6,812 nucleotides of DNA from an uncultured beta proteobacterium (lineage in GTDB: Bacteria; Pseudomonadota; Gammaproteobacteria; Burkholderiales; Burkholderiaceae_C): the NCBI GenBank assembly GCA_903914985.1, contig CAIWRE010000344.1, positions 1 to 6,812 of the forward strand. The letters are read 5' to 3'. Both the position numbers and the translations under genes were made by a program. How positions within the stretch are numbered: position 1 is the first letter of the stretch; the number at the start of each line of letters is the position of its first letter. Below are positions 1 through 5,462 of this stretch, piece after piece. Under the pieces are notes generated by a model. It saw only the letters and a list, made by a program, of their open reading frames with translations, was not told the DNA's origin and did not search any database.

Positions 1-938
1 GTGCCGCGATTTGCGATGTGCTGCATGGGCGGGACGACCGCTTGATTGTGGTGGTGGGCCCGTGTTCCATCCACGACCATGACCAGGCCATGGAATATGC
101 GCATTGGCTCAAGGGCCAGGCGGATGCACTGGCGGGTGAACTGGTGGTGGTCATGCGCACCTATTTTGAAAAACCGCGCACCACCGTGGGCTGGAAGGGC
201 TATATCAACGACCCCCACTTGGACGGCAGCTTCTCGATCAACGAAGGGCTGGCGCTGGCGCGCAAGCTGCTTCTCGAAATTGTCGACATGGGCCTTGCGG
301 TCGGCACCGAGTTCTTAGACCTGCTCAGCCCGCAATTCATCAGCGACCTGGTGAGCTGGGGGGCCATAGGCGCCCGCACCACCGAGAGCCAAAGCCACCG
401 CCAACTGGCCAGCGGGCTGAGCTGCCCGGTGGGCTTCAAAAACGGAACCGATGGCGGCGTGAAAGTGGCCAGCGACGCGATTCTGGCGGCCCAGGCAAGC
501 CACGCATTCATGGGCATGACCAAGTGGGGCCAGGCCGCCATTTTTGAGACGGCGGGCAACGACAACTGCCACGTCATCTTGCGTGGCGGGAAACAACCCA
601 ATTACGCAGCAACCGATGTGGCGGCGGCCTGCGCCTTGTTAAAAGCGGCGGGTTTGCGGGAACAGGTCATGGTGGACGTGTCGCATGCCAACAGCAGCAA
701 ACAGCATGTGCGGCAAATCGACGTGGCGCAGAATGTGGCTGGGCAAATTGCAGGCGGAGATGCGCGCATTGTCGGCCTGATGATCGAGAGCCATTTAGAA
801 GAGGGGCGCCAGGACATCGTCCCGGGTCAGGCGCTGCAGCGGGGGGTGTCGGTGACCGATGCCTGCATCAGCATCGCGCAAACCGGGCCCGTGCTACAGG
901 CCTTGGCACAGTCGGTACGGGCGCGGCGCTTGTGCTGA
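1..938 (+). CDS. aroG: 3-deoxy-7-phosphoheptulonate (DAHP) synthase, class I AroG type, 5' partial
   Basis: This enzyme condenses phosphoenolpyruvate with erythrose 4-phosphate to DAHP, the first step of the shikimate pathway to aromatic amino acids, in the cytoplasm. The reading frame is open from base 3 and about 40 N-terminal residues lie outside the window. Family motifs follow in order: VGPCSIHD, YFEKPRTTVGWKG, SWGAIGARTTESQ, GFKNGTDG, HVILRGGK and DVSHANSSK. All four metal ligands known from E. coli AroG (Cys61, His268, Glu302, Asp326) have counterparts here: the Cys of GPCSIHD, the His of VSHANS, the Glu of IESHLEEG and the Asp of VTDACI. The protein should therefore be active. Which aromatic amino acid inhibits it cannot be told, because the N-terminal part of the regulatory site is missing. 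It ends 16 bp from the convergent infA gene, and no clear terminator separates them. Confidence 0.95.
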   Translation, partial: AAICDVLHGRDDRLIVVVGPCSIHDHDQAMEYAHWLKGQADALAGELVVVMRTYFEKPRTTVGWKGYINDPHLDGSFSINEGLALARKLLLEIVDMGLAVGTEFLDLLSPQFISDLVSWGAIGARTTESQSHRQLASGLSCPVGFKNGTDGGVKVASDAILAAQASHAFMGMTKWGQAAIFETAGNDNCHVILRGGKQPNYAATDVAAACALLKAAGLREQVMVDVSHANSSKQHVRQIDVAQNVAGQIAGGDARIVGLMIESHLEEGRQDIVPGQALQRGVSVTDACISIAQTGPVLQALAQSVRARRLC

Positions 939-954
939 AACCAAATACCGCTGC

Positions 955-1209
955 TTAGGGGCTGCGGCGGGGCACCATGGGGCCGCGGCCTTCGATGTGA
1001 CGGAAGTTGATGCGGCCCTTGCTCAGGTCGTAGGGCGAGAGCTCGAGCGAGACGCGGTCACCCGCCAGGATGCGAATGTGGTTTTTGCGCATTTTTCCGG
1101 CGGAATAGGCAATCAGCTGGTGGCCGTTGTCCAAGGTGACGCGAAAACGGGTGTCTGGCAAGACCTCGTTCACAACGCCCATCATTTCAATCAGTTCTTC
1201 TTTAGCCAT
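955..1209 (-). CDS. infA: Translation initiation factor IF-1, long variant
   Basis: IF-1 binds the 30S ribosomal A site and works with IF-2 and IF-3 during initiation. The 84-residue protein is a single S1-like OB fold. Diagnostic stretches are the N-terminal MAKEELIEM, residues 21-30 RFRVTLDNGH, GKMRKNHIRILAGD at 38-51, and SPYDLSKGRINFR at 58-70. The usual bacterial IF-1 has about 72 residues, so this one has a roughly 12-residue basic, proline-containing tail (IEGRGPMVPRRSP). From family knowledge, Burkholderiales often encode two IF-1 proteins, a standard one in the ribosomal-protein operon and a divergent one starting MAKEELIEM. This is the second kind, and its position away from ribosomal genes agrees. 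The start is supported by an AAAGGA ribosome binding site six bases before the ATG. It follows a small gene on the same strand by 41 bp and may share its transcript. Confidence 0.95.
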   Translation of the reverse strand: MAKEELIEMMGVVNEVLPDTRFRVTLDNGHQLIAYSAGKMRKNHIRILAGDRVSLELSPYDLSKGRINFRHIEGRGPMVPRRSP

Positions 1210-1215
1210 GGTGTG

Positions 1216-1221
1216 TCCTTT
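1216..1221 (-). promoter_or_regulatory. Ribosome binding site of infA
   Basis: AAAGGA on the minus strand, six bases before the infA ATG, is a good Shine-Dalgarno match. It fixes the start at base 1209. Confidence 0.7.
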
Positions 1222-1250
1222 GGACGCAATTATCGTCGCAGTTGAAAGAG

Positions 1251-1499
1251 TTAGTGGGTACGCGTGGTGTCACGCACCCAATTGATGCCTTGCGACAACG
1301 CGTAGTTCGCTGCATCGTCGTGGGTCAAAAAGTCATCGCAAAAGCGCATGACACGGTCGGTGCTGGCGCTTCCGCGGCCGCTGGCAATGGAAACCTGGGC
1401 TTCAAAGCGGCCACTGCCCAAAGGGCGGGGGCAGGCGGCAATACGGTATTTGCCAATGGTCACGGGGGACAGGGGAGAAATTGTTGTGTTCTGAATCAT
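1251..1499 (-). CDS. Conserved-looking small protein upstream of infA, function unknown
   Basis: An 82-residue cytoplasmic-type protein with no signal peptide or membrane segment. I do not recognise a function. The central part reads like a small alpha/beta domain: a strand pair at about 18-38 (KYRIAACPRPLGSGRFEAQV), then FCDDFLTHDDAANYALSQG at 53-71 and a final GINWV. An aromatic residue, then a helix with H-DDA--YAL--G--W, resembles small Burkholderiales proteins of unknown function (possibly the DUF6566 type), which I offer only as a weak suggestion. An in-frame TGA directly precedes the ATG, so translation cannot start further upstream, although no good ribosome binding site is visible. 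The gene ends 41 bp before infA in the same direction, so co-transcription is possible. Coding is supported by the open frame and plausible composition rather than by homology. Confidence 0.7.
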   Translation of the reverse strand: MIQNTTISPLSPVTIGKYRIAACPRPLGSGRFEAQVSIASGRGSASTDRVMRFCDDFLTHDDAANYALSQGINWVRDTTRTH

Positions 1500-1739
1500 T
1501 CAAAGTCATGCGCATGCGCCGCTGGCAGGGGCACTATGCAAAAAGGAAAAAAATACCACCGAGCCGTGAGAAGCTGGCGTAGCGCCTGACAAATGCTGAA
1601 CTGACGACCCCTCTGCCCGAGGACTGTGCCGGTCTGCGCAAGGGCAACCGCACGGTCAATTCGCTTGTGGCGATGTGTCTAATGTACCACGGCCACACTT
1701 TTTTAGATTCTTTATGCCAAAACGACGAAAATACACAGC
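1500..1739. other. Divergent intergenic region between the small gene/infA pair and the amidotransferase gene
   Basis: These 240 bp must contain the promoters of both divergent units. I found no convincing -35/-10 pair on either strand; TAGATT at 1704-1709 is a possible -10 for the rightward gene but has no good -35. Two overlapping 10-bp palindromes lie at 1507-1516 (CATGCGCATG) and 1510-1519 (GCGCATGCGC), just upstream of the leftward ATG. No RNA gene is apparent. Confidence 0.5.
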
Positions 1740-2453
1740 ATGAAAGTTTGCATTCTTGAAAACGACGACCTGGATCCTTCCATTGTTTCCACCTACCAAG
1801 GCTATGGCGCCATGTTTGTGCGTCTGTTTCACGAGGCAGGTGCCGATTGGGAGTTTGATATTTTTCACACCCCTTCGGGTGAGTACCCGGAGTCGTTTGA
1901 CGCCTACGGTGCGGTAGTGCTCACGGGAAGCAAGGCCGACTCGTTCTCCGATGAACCCTGGGTGCTGGAACTGCGCAGTCGTGTTTCCTTGCTGTTGGAG
2001 CAGAACAAAAAGTTACTCGGCATTTGCTTTGGCCACCAGTTGATTGCGCTGTGCTTGGGGAGCAAGGTGGGGCGGGCACCTCAGGGCTGGGGCGTGGGAC
2101 GCATGTCCTACAACTGGCATGCCGCAGACTTGCCTTTGGCGCCCGAGGATGGGCGCCTGTCCCTGCTCGTCAGCCACCAGGACCAAGTGTTGGAATTGCC
2201 CGAGAACGCCGTTTTATTGGCCAGCAACGCCCATTGCCCGATTGCGGGCTACGCCATTGGCGAAGAGGTGTTTTGCGTGCAAGGGCACCCTGAGTTTGTT
2301 GAAGACTACAGTGCGTTTTTACTCAACCGCCGCCGCGAACGCTTGGGAGAAGACCTCTACAGCACCGGTTTTTCGAGCCTGCAGCATGGCCATGACGGCC
2401 TGCATGTGGCACGCATGATGGTGGCGTTTGTTGAGGGCAAAGCGGCCAATTGA
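1740..2453 (+). CDS. Class I glutamine amidotransferase (stand-alone GATase1, GMP-synthase-like)
   Basis: A 237-residue cytoplasmic protein of the class I glutamine amidotransferase superfamily, which releases ammonia from glutamine or acts on related gamma-glutamyl compounds. The nucleophile is Cys96 in the elbow LGICFGHQLIA (93-103), and the other triad members are His183 and Glu185 in VQGHPEF (180-186). The oxyanion-side motif VVLTGSKAD (59-67) and the SHQDQV loop (145-150) are also present. No synthase or ATP-pyrophosphatase domain is fused, and no partner enzyme is adjacent, so the acceptor of the ammonia is unknown. It resembles the COG0518-type proteins often annotated 'GMP synthase-like' and lacks the motifs I would expect of PuuD-type gamma-glutamyl hydrolases. 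The ATG at 1740 has no clear ribosome binding site, but the N-terminus MKVCILEND is typical of the family. The gene is followed by a strong terminator and looks monocistronic. Confidence 0.88.
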   Translation: MKVCILENDDLDPSIVSTYQGYGAMFVRLFHEAGADWEFDIFHTPSGEYPESFDAYGAVVLTGSKADSFSDEPWVLELRSRVSLLLEQNKKLLGICFGHQLIALCLGSKVGRAPQGWGVGRMSYNWHAADLPLAPEDGRLSLLVSHQDQVLELPENAVLLASNAHCPIAGYAIGEEVFCVQGHPEFVEDYSAFLLNRRRERLGEDLYSTGFSSLQHGHDGLHVARMMVAFVEGKAAN

Positions 2454-2477
2454 CTTAGCTCAGTCGCACCAAACAGG

Positions 2478-2514
2478 CAGCCCCCGCGCAGGTAATTGCG
2501 TCGGGGGCTGTTTT
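2478..2514 (+). terminator. Strong rho-independent terminator of the amidotransferase gene
   Basis: Arms CAGCCCCCG (2478-2486) and CGGGGGCTG (2502-2510) pair perfectly over 9 bp. CGCA (2487-2490) and TGCG (2497-2500) extend the stem by 4 bp past a single T bulge, closing a 6-base loop. TTTT follows directly. It lies 24 bases after the amidotransferase stop codon and insulates the regulator gene downstream. Confidence 0.9.
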
Positions 2515-2642
2515 GTATGCGGGCACCTGGGTACGGTGCTGTAGTGCAACGCAGGCTTGTGGCCCTGGTCGACGGTTGTTTCTGGTTCGAATCAACGATG
2601 GACAAAGTGTAAAACTACGCCCGCGACAGCGGATTGCGTTCT

Positions 2643-2690
2643 TGTCCTCTTATTTCAAATTTTTGGCATACTCTGCCAATATTCAAATTA
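2643..2690 (+). promoter_or_regulatory. Putative promoter and operator of the Lrp/AsnC-family gene
   Basis: A perfect 6-bp inverted repeat, TTGGCA-TACTC-TGCCAA (2663-2679), lies about 25 bp before the start codon. It is flanked by near-repeats ATTTCAAAT (2652-2660) and ATTCAAAT (2681-2688). A possible -35 TTGTCC (2643-2648) and -10 CATACT (2667-2672) with an 18-base spacer would put the repeat over the -10. Autoregulation is common among Lrp/AsnC proteins, so this is a reasonable autorepression site. The promoter assignment itself is weak. Confidence 0.4.
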
Positions 2691-2704
2691 TCTTGGACAT
2701 AAAT

Positions 2705-3187
2705 ATGAAACTAGACCGTTTTGACCGCCAGATATTGGAAGTCTTGCAAGTTGATGGCCGCATCAATAACCAGGACTTGGCTGATCGCATTGGTCTTTCG
2801 GCATCACCGTGCTTGCGCCGGGTACGGGCGCTGGAAGAGGCGGGCTTGATCGTTGCCTACCGGGCCTTGCTCGATGCGCGAAAACTGGGTCTCACGCTGA
2901 TGGCGCTGATTCACATATCCATGGACAAACACACGCCGGAACGTTTTGCCAATTTTGAGGCGGCAATTGCAGTGCTGCCGGAGGTATTGGAGTGCTTGCT
3001 CATCACCGGACAAGACGCCGACTACCAGCTCAAAGTGGCAGTGCGCGATATGGACCATTACCAATCGCTCTTGCTCAACCAGGTCACACGCATTGAAGGT
3101 GTGACTGGTGTGCACTCAAGCTTTGTGCTGCGCCGGGTAGTCGATAAAACCGCGCTGCTAGTGAGCGCGGCCGGTCTTGAGGAGTAG
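2705..3187 (+). CDS. Lrp/AsnC-family transcriptional regulator
   Basis: A 160-residue DNA-binding regulator. The N-terminal winged helix-turn-helix covers about residues 4-60: LDRFDRQILEVLQVDGR, then the HTH DLADRIGLSASPCLRRVRAL (24-43) and EEAGLIVAYRALLDARKLG. The C-terminal RAM (regulation of amino acid metabolism) domain spans about 65-145, with the effector-loop motif TGQDADYQL (101-109) and the closing TRIEGVTGVHSSFVLR (128-143). Length and order match the family. Such proteins form dimers and octamers and respond to amino acids, but the ligand and targets cannot be read from the sequence. The frame is open further upstream, but the ATG at 2705 starts the family N-terminus exactly and has a weak GGA about seven bases before it. 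No divergent target gene is adjacent, which is unusual for local regulators of this family. It converges on minE. Confidence 0.93.
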   Translation: MKLDRFDRQILEVLQVDGRINNQDLADRIGLSASPCLRRVRALEEAGLIVAYRALLDARKLGLTLMALIHISMDKHTPERFANFEAAIAVLPEVLECLLITGQDADYQLKVAVRDMDHYQSLLLNQVTRIEGVTGVHSSFVLRRVVDKTALLVSAAGLEE

Positions 3188-3191
3188 TGCT

Positions 3192-3217
3192 ACCGGCCCG
3201 TTAACGGGCGTCGGGTA
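3192..3217. terminator. Hairpin between the convergent lrp-type gene and minE, without a T tract
   Basis: The 14-bp perfect palindrome GCCCGTTAACGGGC (3196-3209) spans the minE stop codon and can extend with ACCG/CGG pairing past a two-base bulge. It sits where both convergent transcripts end. Neither strand has a run of T after it, so it is at most a weak bidirectional terminator or a 3'-end stabilising hairpin. Confidence 0.35.
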
Positions 3218-3461
3218 ACTCGATTTTGACTTCGAGCACGTCCAGGTTGTCCTGGCGTTCCATATTGACTTTGATGTCGTTGGGGTTGATCTTGATGTAC
3301 TTGCTGATGACGGCGATCAGATCACGCTGCAGATCTTGCAAATAATCGGGCTCGGAGGCGTTGCGGCCACTGCGCTCGTGCGCCAGGATGATTTGCAGGC
3401 GTTCCTTGGCAACACTGGCCGATTTTTTCTTCTCACCCAACAAAAACGAGAGGAAGGACAT
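3201..3461 (-). CDS. minE: Cell division topological specificity factor MinE
   Basis: MinE activates the MinD ATPase at the membrane and displaces MinC, so the Min proteins oscillate and the division inhibitor is lowest at mid-cell. The 86-residue protein has the normal length. Residues 1-10 (MSFLSFLLGE) form the membrane-targeting helix, the anti-MinCD region carries AKERLQIILAHER (18-30), and the C-terminal topological-specificity domain carries ISKYIKINPNDIKVNMER (52-69) and LDVLEVKIELP. The chosen ATG lies four bases after the minD stop. A GTG 18 bases upstream is in frame but would add an atypical leader overlapping minD. A purine-rich GGTGGGAA stretch in the last minD codons can serve as the ribosome binding site. 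It is the last gene of minCDE. Confidence 0.96.
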   Translation of the reverse strand: MSFLSFLLGEKKKSASVAKERLQIILAHERSGRNASEPDYLQDLQRDLIAVISKYIKINPNDIKVNMERQDNLDVLEVKIELPDAR

Positions 3462-3465
3462 GCTC

Positions 3466-4281
3466 TTATTTCCCACCAAAAATACGCTTGAAAAAACCTT
3501 GCTTAGGAGCTTCGATAAAGCGCATGGGCTTGTCGATGCCTAAGAAGCGGTCGATCACGTCTTTATAGGCTTCAGCTACATCGCTGCCTTCCATGTGCAC
3601 CGCGGGCACGCCTTGGTTGGAGGCTTGCAACACGGATTCACTTTCGGGAATCACACCAATGAGCTTGATGCGCAAGATGTCTTGAATGTCTTCCAGTGAC
3701 AGCATCTGGCCCTGGTCCACACGCGCCGGGTTGTAACGGGTAATGAGCAAATGTTCTTTGATGGGGTCCAGGCCCTCAATCGCTCGCTTGGTCTTGCTTG
3801 CGAGCATCCCCAAAATACGATCCGAGTCGCGCACAGAGGACACTTCCGGGTTGGTCACCACCAGCGCTTCGTCGGCGAAATGCATGGCCATGAGCGCACC
3901 GGTTTCAATACCTGCGGGTGAGTCGCAGACGATATATTCAAAGTCCATCGCAGCCAGGTCGTTGAGCACTTTTTCAACGCCTTCCATGGTCAAAGCATCT
4001 TTGTCGCGTGTTTGGGAGGCCGCCAACACGTACAGGTTTTCGCACTGCTTGTCTTTGATCAATGCCTGGTGCAAATTGGCTTCCCGTTGAATGACGTTGA
4101 TCAGGTCGTACACCACACGGCGCTCGCAACCCATGATCAAGTCCAGATTGCGCAAGCCCACGTCAAAGTCAATCACGGCGGTCTTGTGACCGCGCAAGGC
4201 CAAACCGGATGCAAAGCTAGCGCTGGTCGTCGTCTTACCAACGCCGCCTTTACCTGAGGTGACCACAATAATTTTTGCCAT
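3466..4281 (-). CDS. minD: Septum site-determining ATPase MinD
   Basis: MinD is a ParA/MinD-type ATPase that dimerises with ATP, binds the inner membrane and recruits MinC, then MinE. The 271-residue protein matches the E. coli length of about 270. The deviant Walker A motif SGKGGVGKTT (9-18) has the signature Lys11 and catalytic-loop Lys16. Asp38 and Asp40 lie in VIDFDVGLRNLD, Asp120 in CDSPAGIE and Asp152 in SSVRDSDR; these are at the same numbers as the functionally important E. coli residues. The C-terminal amphipathic membrane-targeting sequence is present (FFKRIFGGK at the end). It starts 42 bp after minC, with GGAAAG upstream as a loosely spaced ribosome binding site, and ends four bases before minE. 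Co-transcription with both neighbours is clear from the spacing. Confidence 0.98.
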   Translation of the reverse strand: MAKIIVVTSGKGGVGKTTTSASFASGLALRGHKTAVIDFDVGLRNLDLIMGCERRVVYDLINVIQREANLHQALIKDKQCENLYVLAASQTRDKDALTMEGVEKVLNDLAAMDFEYIVCDSPAGIETGALMAMHFADEALVVTNPEVSSVRDSDRILGMLASKTKRAIEGLDPIKEHLLITRYNPARVDQGQMLSLEDIQDILRIKLIGVIPESESVLQASNQGVPAVHMEGSDVAEAYKDVIDRFLGIDKPMRFIEAPKQGFFKRIFGGK

Positions 4282-4323
4282 GGATGAAGTGTCTTTCCGT
4301 ATTTTGGGTCGTGATAGTCGATT

Positions 4324-5211
4324 TTACGATTTCAAGGCTTCGATGATCAGTTTCTCTTTTCCATCGTCGCTTAAGCGAATTTGTGCTGGTTTTCCAAGCA
4401 CATCGCTTTCCAGTTCTCTTTCTGTGGTGCGGTAAATGCCTGCAATCGAAACCAATTCCGGCTCCATACACAAAGCAAATATGCGTGCACCTCTGTTGCC
4501 CCGCGCACCAGCCATGGCCTTGCCACGCAAAGGCGCGTAGACATGGATATTGCCGTCAGCTATCACCTCTGCACCCCGGTTCACCATGGCCAGAACCACC
4601 AAATCGCCGCCCCGTGCATAGACTTTTTGACCTGAACGCAATGGCTTGGTCACCACCATGGTCGGCACCGGCACAGCTTCGCGGGCGGAGGGGGATGTTG
4701 GTGCTGTTGGTTTAGCGACTACTTCGACAGCTGGTACGCTGGCCACTGGCGATGTTTTCTGATTGGGAGGCGCGGTCACGCGACGAGGCTCCGGCGGCGC
4801 TTCGGTTAAACCCAAGCGCTGTGCCACAGCCAAACTTTCGGGATCCAGACCCCGTACGGCCATGGGAACGAGCTTGCAAGCGCTCAACGCCTTGCTGAAG
4901 AGTTCCCACTGGGTGTGCGGCAAGCGGATGCCGGTGTGGGTGAAATCAATGACAACACCATCTGTGTCAAAAAAATCAGGACTCTCACCTTTAGGGCCAA
5001 AGCTTTTATTGAGTTCAGCGGCGGCGATCGCCAGATCGTCGGTTTTTAATACCAGGGCGATCAAGGTAAGTTGGGCGCTTTTAAGCTCAAATGCCGCAGG
5101 CACGGCACCCGAGGAAGCGGCAGCAAAGAGGTCCTTCACGGGGTTTGAGGTGAATTTGTCACCGCGCAATTTTACCGCACGCAAGGACTCTGGATAGGCC
5201 GGGTTTGGCAC
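4324..5211 (-). CDS. minC: Septum site-determining protein MinC (start uncertain)
   Basis: MinC is the FtsZ-polymerisation inhibitor placed by MinD. The N-terminal FtsZ-inhibiting domain runs from about FELKSAQLTLIALVLKT (41-57) to about 120. A proline/alanine-rich linker covers about 138-185. The C-terminal beta-helix dimerisation and MinD-binding domain begins at about 186, with LRSGQKVYARGGDLVVL, GAEVIADGNIHVYAPLRGKAMAG and ELVSIAGIY. As drawn from the GTG at 5211 it has 295 residues, against about 230-270 usual for the family, with a roughly 36-residue extension before the first conserved strand. No ATG occurs near the N-terminus. Other in-frame starts are TTG at 5184 and 5169 and GTG at 5139 and 5103; the last gives 259 residues and a family-like N-terminus. 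None has a good ribosome binding site, and an in-frame TAA at 5266-5268 bounds the frame. It is the first gene of minCDE. Confidence 0.93.
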   Translation of the reverse strand: MPNPAYPESLRAVKLRGDKFTSNPVKDLFAAASSGAVPAAFELKSAQLTLIALVLKTDDLAIAAAELNKSFGPKGESPDFFDTDGVVIDFTHTGIRLPHTQWELFSKALSACKLVPMAVRGLDPESLAVAQRLGLTEAPPEPRRVTAPPNQKTSPVASVPAVEVVAKPTAPTSPSAREAVPVPTMVVTKPLRSGQKVYARGGDLVVLAMVNRGAEVIADGNIHVYAPLRGKAMAGARGNRGARIFALCMEPELVSIAGIYRTTERELESDVLGKPAQIRLSDDGKEKLIIEALKS

Positions 5212-5260
5212 AGCAATTTCGCTTGGACGGACTTTTTTCTTGTTGGCTCTTATTGTCTTA

Positions 5261-5278
5261 AGTCTTTATTTAAAGACT
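5261..5278. repeat. Perfect 18-bp inverted repeat upstream of minC
   Basis: AGTCTTTA-TT-TAAAGACT has 8-bp arms and a two-base centre, and lies 50 bases before the annotated minC GTG. It may be an operator in the minC promoter region or a small hairpin near the 5' end of the min transcript. The binding protein is unknown. Confidence 0.6.
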
Positions 5279-5289
5279 AGTAGTAATAG
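5278..5289 (+). other. TAG/TAA triplet run resembling a DnaA-trio element
   Basis: The plus strand reads TAG TAG TAA TAG here, followed 18 bases later by a DnaA box. DnaA-trio elements at bacterial origins are repeats of 3'-(G/A)AT-5' next to DnaA boxes, where DnaA loads on single strands. The triplets and AT-rich setting fit, but the spacing is longer than I would expect, so this is only a suggestion. Confidence 0.25.
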
Positions 5290-5307
5290 ATAAGGATCGT
5301 TCATTTC

Positions 5308-5316
5308 TGTGGATAA
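5308..5316 (-). promoter_or_regulatory. DnaA box 1 (TTATCCACA)
   Basis: An exact 9/9 match to the high-affinity DnaA box on the minus strand (TGTGGATAA on the plus strand), within the AT-rich stretch and about 97 bp upstream of minC. Confidence 0.75.
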
Positions 5317-5425
5317 GTTACATTTTTCTCTCTATTTCAAGACCTTACGCCTTCATAAAGCCTGTGCGAACTGCTGCATTTTGCTGTCATGCAAACGGGG
5401 ACAACTTTCTGATTGATGGCGGCAC

Positions 5426-5434
5426 TGTGAATAA
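5426..5434 (-). promoter_or_regulatory. DnaA box 2 (TTATTCACA)
   Basis: A full match to the consensus TTATNCACA on the minus strand (TGTGAATAA on the plus strand). It faces box 3 as an inverted pair 19 bp apart. Confidence 0.7.
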
Positions 5435-5453
5435 GTGGATGTTTGTTCGACTT

Positions 5454-5462
5454 TTATCCACA
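5454..5462 (+). promoter_or_regulatory. DnaA box 3 (TTATCCACA)
   Basis: An exact 9/9 DnaA box on the plus strand, 78 bp before the NnrU-family start codon, in opposite orientation to boxes 1 and 2. Confidence 0.75.

Noticed and set aside
200..596. Long antisense open frames inside aroG
   Set aside because: They are shadows of a well-recognised gene in GC-rich DNA; their translations show no family features.
1507..1519. Overlapping palindromes CATGCGCATG and GCGCATGCGC upstream of the small gene
   Set aside because: Short GC-rich palindromes of this kind are common in such genomes, and nothing ties them to a promoter or start signal.
2024..2418. Alternative-frame plus-strand open frames inside the amidotransferase gene
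   Set aside because: They overlap a gene with an intact catalytic triad and have arginine-, tryptophan- and cysteine-rich shadow composition.
2574..2600. GGTTCGAATC, resembling a tRNA T-arm
   Set aside because: The bases on either side do not form the 5-bp T stem, and no anticodon arm or acceptor stem is found nearby.
2513..2704. N-terminal extension of the Lrp/AsnC-family protein back to 2513
   Set aside because: It would begin inside the terminator and cross the promoter region. The family N-terminus starts exactly at the ATG at 2705.
3462..3479. MinE start at the in-frame GTG 18 bases upstream
   Set aside because: It overlaps the minD C-terminal codons and adds residues not found in MinE; the ATG at 3461 gives the standard MSFLSFLLG N-terminus.
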